Position numbers and translations under genes: made by a program. Below the pieces are notes generated by a model. It saw nothing but the letters and a program-made list of their open reading frames with translations, was not told where the DNA came from and ran no database searches. 64,000 bases of DNA, from NCBI RefSeq assembly GCF_019130065.1, contig NZ_JAHSPG010000016.1:124001-188000 (forward strand), written 5' to 3'. The stretch comes from Pinibacter aurantiacus (GTDB lineage: Bacteria > Bacteroidota > Bacteroidia > Chitinophagales > Chitinophagaceae). Position 1 is the first letter of the stretch. Every line of letters begins with the position of its first letter. Shown piece by piece: positions 60,283-64,000 of the stretch.

Positions 60283-61476
60283 ATGAAACCAGTTTACATA
60301 ATCGACGCAGTTCGGACCCCAATAGGCAAATATGGCGGCATTTTAGCAAATGTGAGAGCAGATGATATGCTGGCACACACCATCAAAGAATTGATGAAAC
60401 GCCAGTCAAATGTTCCCTTACAGGCCATTGAAGACGTAATTGCCGGCGATGCCAACCAGGCAGGAGAAGATTGCCGCGATGTGGCGAGAATGGCTGTTTT
60501 GCTGGCTGGTTTTCCCGTATCAGTAGGAGGCAACACAGTGAACAGGCTTTGCGGCTCAGGCATGCAGGCCATTATGGATGCAGCCCGTGCCATCATGTGC
60601 AATGAAGGAGACATTTATATTGCGGGAGGCGTGGAAAGCATGACCAGGGCGCCATTCATTTTATCAAAAGGAGAAGGCTCATGGAACAGAGCGCAGGAAA
60701 TGCACGACTCAACCATCGGATGGCGCTTTACCAATAAAAAGCTGGCTGAAATGTATTACCCCTATAACATGGGCGAAACAGCAGAAAATGTGGCGCAGCG
60801 ATGGAGCATCTCAAGGGAAGAGCAAGACCTTTTTGCCTACGCTTCGCAAATAAAATACGAGAAAGCTTTGGCCGCCGGTAAATGGGAAGATGAGATCATC
60901 GGCGTAGATATTTCAACATCCCGCAAGCCGGAAATAGTTTGTAAAGATGAACCGCCAAGATCAACCACTTTAGAAAGATTGGCAGCATTAAAACCTGCTT
61001 TTGTAAAAAACGGAACCGTAACAGTAGGCAACTCCTCTTCAATAAATGATGGCGCTTCGGCCTTGTTATTGGCGAGTGAGGAGGCCGTGGAAGCCTTCCG
61101 GTTGAGGCCAATGGCAAAAATTGTTTCCATGGCCATCGCAGGCGTTGACCCTTCAGTAATGGGTATTGCGCCCGTTCCTGCAACCCAGAAGGCTTTACAA
61201 CGTGCCAATCTTACGATTAAGGACATTAACATCGCGGAAATGAATGAGGCTTTTGCTTCGCAAAGTATTGCCTGCATGCGTGAACTGAACCTTGATCAAA
61301 GCATTGTAAATGTAAACGGCGGCGCCATTGCTTTAGGAAATCCGTTAGGTACAAGCGGCGCAAGAATTGTTACGACGTTGGTGCATGAAATGTTTCGATC
61401 ACAGCTTCGTTACGGACTAGCTTCTGCTTGCGTGGGAGTAGGGCAGGGCACAGCGATGATCGTGGAACGCGTGTGA
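60283..61476 (+). CDS. Acetyl-CoA acyltransferase (thiolase)
   Basis: The product has 397 residues. The nucleophile is Cys90 (NRLCGSGMQAIMDA), the general base Cys383 is in SACVGVGQGTAM, and the NEAF motif is present (EMNEAFASQ). The GHP motif that carries the third catalytic residue reads GGAIALGNPLGTSGAR, so His is replaced by Asn353. Overall it is PcaF/PaaJ-like, cleaving or forming 3-oxoacyl-CoA. Without the His the direction or substrate may differ. It is preceded by the broken nuclease gene, with no pathway genes nearby. Confidence 0.86.
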   Translation: MKPVYIIDAVRTPIGKYGGILANVRADDMLAHTIKELMKRQSNVPLQAIEDVIAGDANQAGEDCRDVARMAVLLAGFPVSVGGNTVNRLCGSGMQAIMDAARAIMCNEGDIYIAGGVESMTRAPFILSKGEGSWNRAQEMHDSTIGWRFTNKKLAEMYYPYNMGETAENVAQRWSISREEQDLFAYASQIKYEKALAAGKWEDEIIGVDISTSRKPEIVCKDEPPRSTTLERLAALKPAFVKNGTVTVGNSSSINDGASALLLASEEAVEAFRLRPMAKIVSMAIAGVDPSVMGIAPVPATQKALQRANLTIKDINIAEMNEAFASQSIACMRELNLDQSIVNVNGGAIALGNPLGTSGARIVTTLVHEMFRSQLRYGLASACVGVGQGTAMIVERV

Positions 61477-61486
61477 GAGAAAGAAC

Positions 61487-61659
61487 GCAGATTTTCATGA
61501 TCGTCATGATTTGTGATGATTTTATTTTGGATAGAAAAGGCTGGATGCTATATCTCCTGTTTTGACGAAATACTTATAAAAAGAAAAGACTTCAAAAATA
61601 ATCGAAGTCTTTTCTTTTTATAAAAAATCATGTCAATCATGACGATCATGAAAATCTGC
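61487..61659. repeat. Nested inverted element (CATGATCGTCATGAT words)
   Basis: The outer arms are a perfect 25 bp match: 61487-61511 (GCAGATTTTCATGATCGTCA...) with 61635-61659. The inner perfect 19 bp hairpin is 61575-61593 with 61604-61622, with an AT-rich stem. It fills the gap between the convergent thiolase and hisS genes. Confidence 0.9.
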
Positions 61660-61695
61660 CTGCCCGACTAGTCATTCAGGCGGGCGTTCCAATTC

Positions 61696-63063
61696 TCAAA
61701 ACCCAAAGTTCAGCAACTCATCAAAACTTATCGTTTGTTGCTCACCCGTAGATAGGTTCTTAATGTTCACTTTCTTTTCTTCAAGTTCTTTGCTGCCCAA
61801 TATCACGATGTAAGGAATTACTTTCTTCTCGGCATATTTGAATTGTTTGTCAAACTTGCTGTTCTCATGGAAGAGCTCGCTGCGAATGCCTTTGCTGCGT
61901 AGTTGCTGCGCCAGTTGAAAGGCTGCATTGCTCTCAGCTTCTCCAAGGTTAAAAAACAAAACCTGTGTTCCGGTATGAACATCGGAAGGAAATAAGTTTA
62001 GCTCCTCCATTACGTCATAAATTCTATCCACACCAAAGCTGATGCCCACTCCAGGAACATTTGGAACACCAAACAAACCTGTCAGGTCATCGTATCTTCC
62101 GCCGCCGCCGATGCTACCCATGTTGGCACCAATGGCTTTGATTTCGAAAATAATACCGGTATAATAATTCAAACCACGTGCAAGCGTAAAGTCAGTCACG
62201 ATTTGGCTTGTAGCGGATGTTAAGCGACTATTCGAAAGCAAATAGTTGATTTCATTCAAACCTGCTTTTCCTGTTTCATTATCACCAATCAGTTTTGATA
62301 GAGCTTCAATCTTTTCTTCATTGGAGCCTGCAATGTTAAGGTATTGCTCTATCGTGCTGATCTGCTCAGCATTCAAACCGCGTTGTTGCAGTTCTTCTTT
62401 AACTTTTTCAATACCAATTTTATCAAGCTTATCAATAGCGATGGTAATGTCGAGCATTTTATCTGCACCGCCGCAAATTTCTGCCAATGCCGCCAAAACC
62501 TTTCTGCTGTTGATTCTTATTTCAACAGGGATATTCAGTTTCTCAAAAGCACTTGCATAAATATTGGTTAGCTCAACTTCATTCAACAAACTTTTACTTC
62601 CCACCACATCTGCATCGCATTGATAAAACTCACGGTAGCGGCCACGTTGTGGGCGATCAGCTCTCCACACCGGTTGTATTTGGTAACGCTTGAAAGGCAT
62701 TGGCAATAGAGAATAATTCATTGCCACATATCTTGCAAAAGGAATGGTTAAGTCATAACGCAAAGCACGTTCAGTAAGATTTTTGTCATTCTTGCCCAAC
62801 AAAACATTTTCAAAAGCCGCTTTGGCTTTGTCAATATTTTTCGAATCGCTCAAGCCGTTATTCAATATTTTGAAAATGAGTTTATCTCCCTCTTCACCAT
62901 ATTTTCCCATCAATGTTTCAAGGTTTTCCATTGCCGGCGTTTCCAGCGGTTGAAATCCATATAGTTCAAATATGCTGCGAATTGTATTAAAAATGTAATT
63001 GCGTTTACGAACTACTTCCGCACTAAAATCTCTTGTTCCCTGCGGTAAAGAAGGCTTACTCAT
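61696..63063 (-). CDS. hisS: Histidyl-tRNA synthetase
   Basis: This 455-residue class II enzyme has motif 1 region GFQPLETPAMENLETLMGKY and motif 2 region RYQIQPVWRADRPQRGRYRE. The His-specific part reads RGLNYYTGIIFEI and SIGGGGRYDDLTGLFG, and motif 3 region VGISFGVDRIYDVM. The C-terminal anticodon domain ends at residue 455. It charges tRNA-His. Confidence 0.96.
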   Translation of the reverse strand: MSKPSLPQGTRDFSAEVVRKRNYIFNTIRSIFELYGFQPLETPAMENLETLMGKYGEEGDKLIFKILNNGLSDSKNIDKAKAAFENVLLGKNDKNLTERALRYDLTIPFARYVAMNYSLLPMPFKRYQIQPVWRADRPQRGRYREFYQCDADVVGSKSLLNEVELTNIYASAFEKLNIPVEIRINSRKVLAALAEICGGADKMLDITIAIDKLDKIGIEKVKEELQQRGLNAEQISTIEQYLNIAGSNEEKIEALSKLIGDNETGKAGLNEINYLLSNSRLTSATSQIVTDFTLARGLNYYTGIIFEIKAIGANMGSIGGGGRYDDLTGLFGVPNVPGVGISFGVDRIYDVMEELNLFPSDVHTGTQVLFFNLGEAESNAAFQLAQQLRSKGIRSELFHENSKFDKQFKYAEKKVIPYIVILGSKELEEKKVNIKNLSTGEQQTISFDELLNFGF

Positions 63064-63115
63064 TGAAGTTTATTTGTGTATTCTTTCTAATTATTAAAGT
63101 CTTGTTGTTATTGCT

Positions 63116-63209
63116 GTGTACGATGTACGAAGTGCGTTGTACGAAAGTGTTTCGGTTGTGTCATTGTAATGAATTTCGTACATCGTACATCGTACTCCGT
63201 ACATCTCAC
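63116..63209. repeat. Word-repeat inverted element (GTACGATGTACGAA family)
   Basis: The left arm at 63116-63149 has GTACGATGTACGAAGTGCGT-type words. The right arm at 63174-63209 is the inverted set (CGTACATCGTACATCGTACT). It ends three bases before the phosphatase stop codon. Confidence 0.82.
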
Positions 63210-63212
63210 GTC

Positions 63213-63671
63213 TCACCCCTTATGCCTTTCCACAATCACCTCACACGCTTCCTCTATCAATGCATATACTTTGTGATATCCTGGTTCTGTTCCATACCAG
63301 GGATCAGGCACGTCCATATTTTTTCCCGGATACAATTCGTTCAACAATAATTCTACTTTGCTTTCATCGAATTTATTTTTTGCAATGCGTCGCATATCAT
63401 CCACTACATCTTCCGCCATTGCATATATTTTGTCGAACTTGTCGAAATCGTCTGCTACAAATTTTCTTGAACGTTGTGCACTGATATCAACGCCATTCAT
63501 CAACGCTACTTTTTGCGACAATGGATGAGGCGCTTCTCCAACATGATAGCCATTTGTGCCGGCGCTATCAACATGCCAATCCAGTCCCGCGCTCGCTGCT
63601 TTGTCTTGTAAAATTCCTTCCGCTAATGGGCTCCGGCAAATATTGCCCAGACATACCATCAAGATATTCAT
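63213..63671 (-). CDS. Low-molecular-weight protein tyrosine phosphatase
   Basis: The product has 152 residues. The P-loop is VCLGNICRSPLAEG with Cys7 and Arg13, and the general acid Asp lies in VPDPWYGTEPGYHKVY. It dephosphorylates tyrosine on proteins and in capsule clusters often counters Wzc-type kinases, but here it is 14 kb from the Wzc-like gene. The ATG is five bases after a -7 box, so it too may be leaderless. Confidence 0.93.
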   Translation of the reverse strand: MNILMVCLGNICRSPLAEGILQDKAASAGLDWHVDSAGTNGYHVGEAPHPLSQKVALMNGVDISAQRSRKFVADDFDKFDKIYAMAEDVVDDMRRIAKNKFDESKVELLLNELYPGKNMDVPDPWYGTEPGYHKVYALIEEACEVIVERHKG

Positions 63672-63676
63672 GGGCG

Positions 63677-63684
63677 CAAAGATA
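63677..63684 (-). promoter_or_regulatory. -7 box for the phosphatase gene, leaderless
   Basis: On the minus strand TATCTTTG is followed by CGCCC and the ATG. Upstream, at 63691-63720, lie GCGTTAGGC words (CGCCTAACGCTAAATGCCTA), so no -33 TTG is visible. Confidence 0.55.
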
Positions 63685-63730
63685 GGAAAACGCCTAACGC
63701 TAAATGCCTAACGCTTAACGCTGGTCCCCG

Positions 63731-63844
63731 AATGATTGAATAACTGAATAGACTGAATAGACTGAATGATTTATAAATGCCAAGCCCCTTCGACCTTCAA
63801 CTACTCAGTTATTCAGTCCATTCAGTTTATTCAGTTATTCAATT
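63731..63844. repeat. Word-repeat inverted element (TGAATAAC/TGAATAGAC family)
   Basis: The left arm at 63731-63772 and the right arm at 63797-63844 match over 31 bases with two mismatches. The wording is close to that at 24608 and 6524. The adjacent 63691-63720 stretch is a separate word family. Confidence 0.82.
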
Positions 63845-63944
63845 TTGAGAAATGTTTATGGAATCTTTTCGTCCCCGCATCTCATTATTAAGAACACAGC
63901 GCTGGTTTGTACAAAACGAATTTTCCCAAGTAAAACATACTATT

Positions 63945-64000
63945 ATGAATGCTAATTCAATTTTACACAGTGATGTGCTTGACATACTATTTGAAAACCG
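63945..64000 (+). CDS. Start of a TonB-family energy transducer (partial)
   Basis: The ATG at 63945 opens a frame that runs to the window edge and reads MNANSILHSDVLDILFEN. This resembles the N-terminus of Bacteroidota energy-transducer TonB proteins. Only 18 residues are visible, so the call is tentative. Confidence 0.5.
   Translation, partial: MNANSILHSDVLDILFEN

Noticed and set aside
63116-63209. Repeated words resembling a CRISPR array
   Set aside because: Arms are inverted rather than direct, words are only 7-10 bases long, and there are no unique spacers of regular length or cas genes.

Overview
The window looks like chromosome of a Bacteroidota bacterium, most likely Chitinophagaceae. 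The evidence is the short RpoD-type sigma factor, the -7 promoter boxes of the TAnnTTTG type, a T9SS C-terminal sorting domain, a DUF6427 membrane protein, a long-tailed S16 and dialkylresorcinol (flexirubin-type) genes. I saw no rRNA, tRNA, CRISPR array, transposase or prophage. Boundaries come from reading frames and motifs; no database search was run.

Layout. 1-6415: the end of nusG, a 3.9 kb block (GT-C-like membrane protein, two LVIVD-repeat lipoproteins, an outer-membrane barrel), then rplK-rplA-rplJ-rplL, which stops at a terminator with no rpoB behind it. 6629-11915: a compact polyketide locus with ACP, ketosynthase and chain-length-factor-like partner on the minus strand, and DarA/DarB dialkylresorcinol enzymes on the plus strand. 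12189-22394: secreted and membrane proteins, purQ, a two-gene DsbD system, an ECF sigma factor and uvrA. 22580-31884: peroxiredoxin, DNA polymerase IV, small regulators, rimM-rpsP-ffh, rpoD. 31919-40163: an LptF/G permease, a Tat/lipoprotein superoxide dismutase, a CDF transporter, a MuiA-like protein carrying a SusC-type plug insertion, a ParE-type toxin-antitoxin pair, an M20 dipeptidase and an S4 protein. 40745-56114: a 2128-residue T9SS esterase followed by an exopolysaccharide cluster (Wzc-like protein, acyltransferase, glycosyltransferase, O-antigen ligase/polymerase, half-length TolC-like protein, GT-C enzyme). 56211-64000: two pseudouridine synthases, rlmN, a broken YhcG-type nuclease gene, a thiolase, hisS, a low-molecular-weight phosphatase and the start of a TonB-like gene.

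The most striking structure is outside the genes. About twenty intergenic spaces hold elements whose arms are built from a 7-10 base word repeated imperfectly several times (for example GTTGAAAATTGAAA, CTGAATAACTGAGTAAC, GTTAGTTGATAGTTGTT, GTACGATGTACGAA). Most recur inverted after a spacer of roughly 15-150 bases. The words differ between loci but the architecture is constant. Several elements touch or supply the stop codons of their neighbours, and two families can be nested in one element. Some arms are perfect for 22-28 bp. I do not know a described family that fits, and this is my main candidate for an undescribed system. Other notable points are the plug insertion in the MuiA-like protein, redistribution of cysteines between a stand-alone and a fused DsbD alpha domain, apparently leaderless rlmN and phosphatase genes, a thiolase with Asn in place of the catalytic His, and a nuclease gene caught with an internal deletion.
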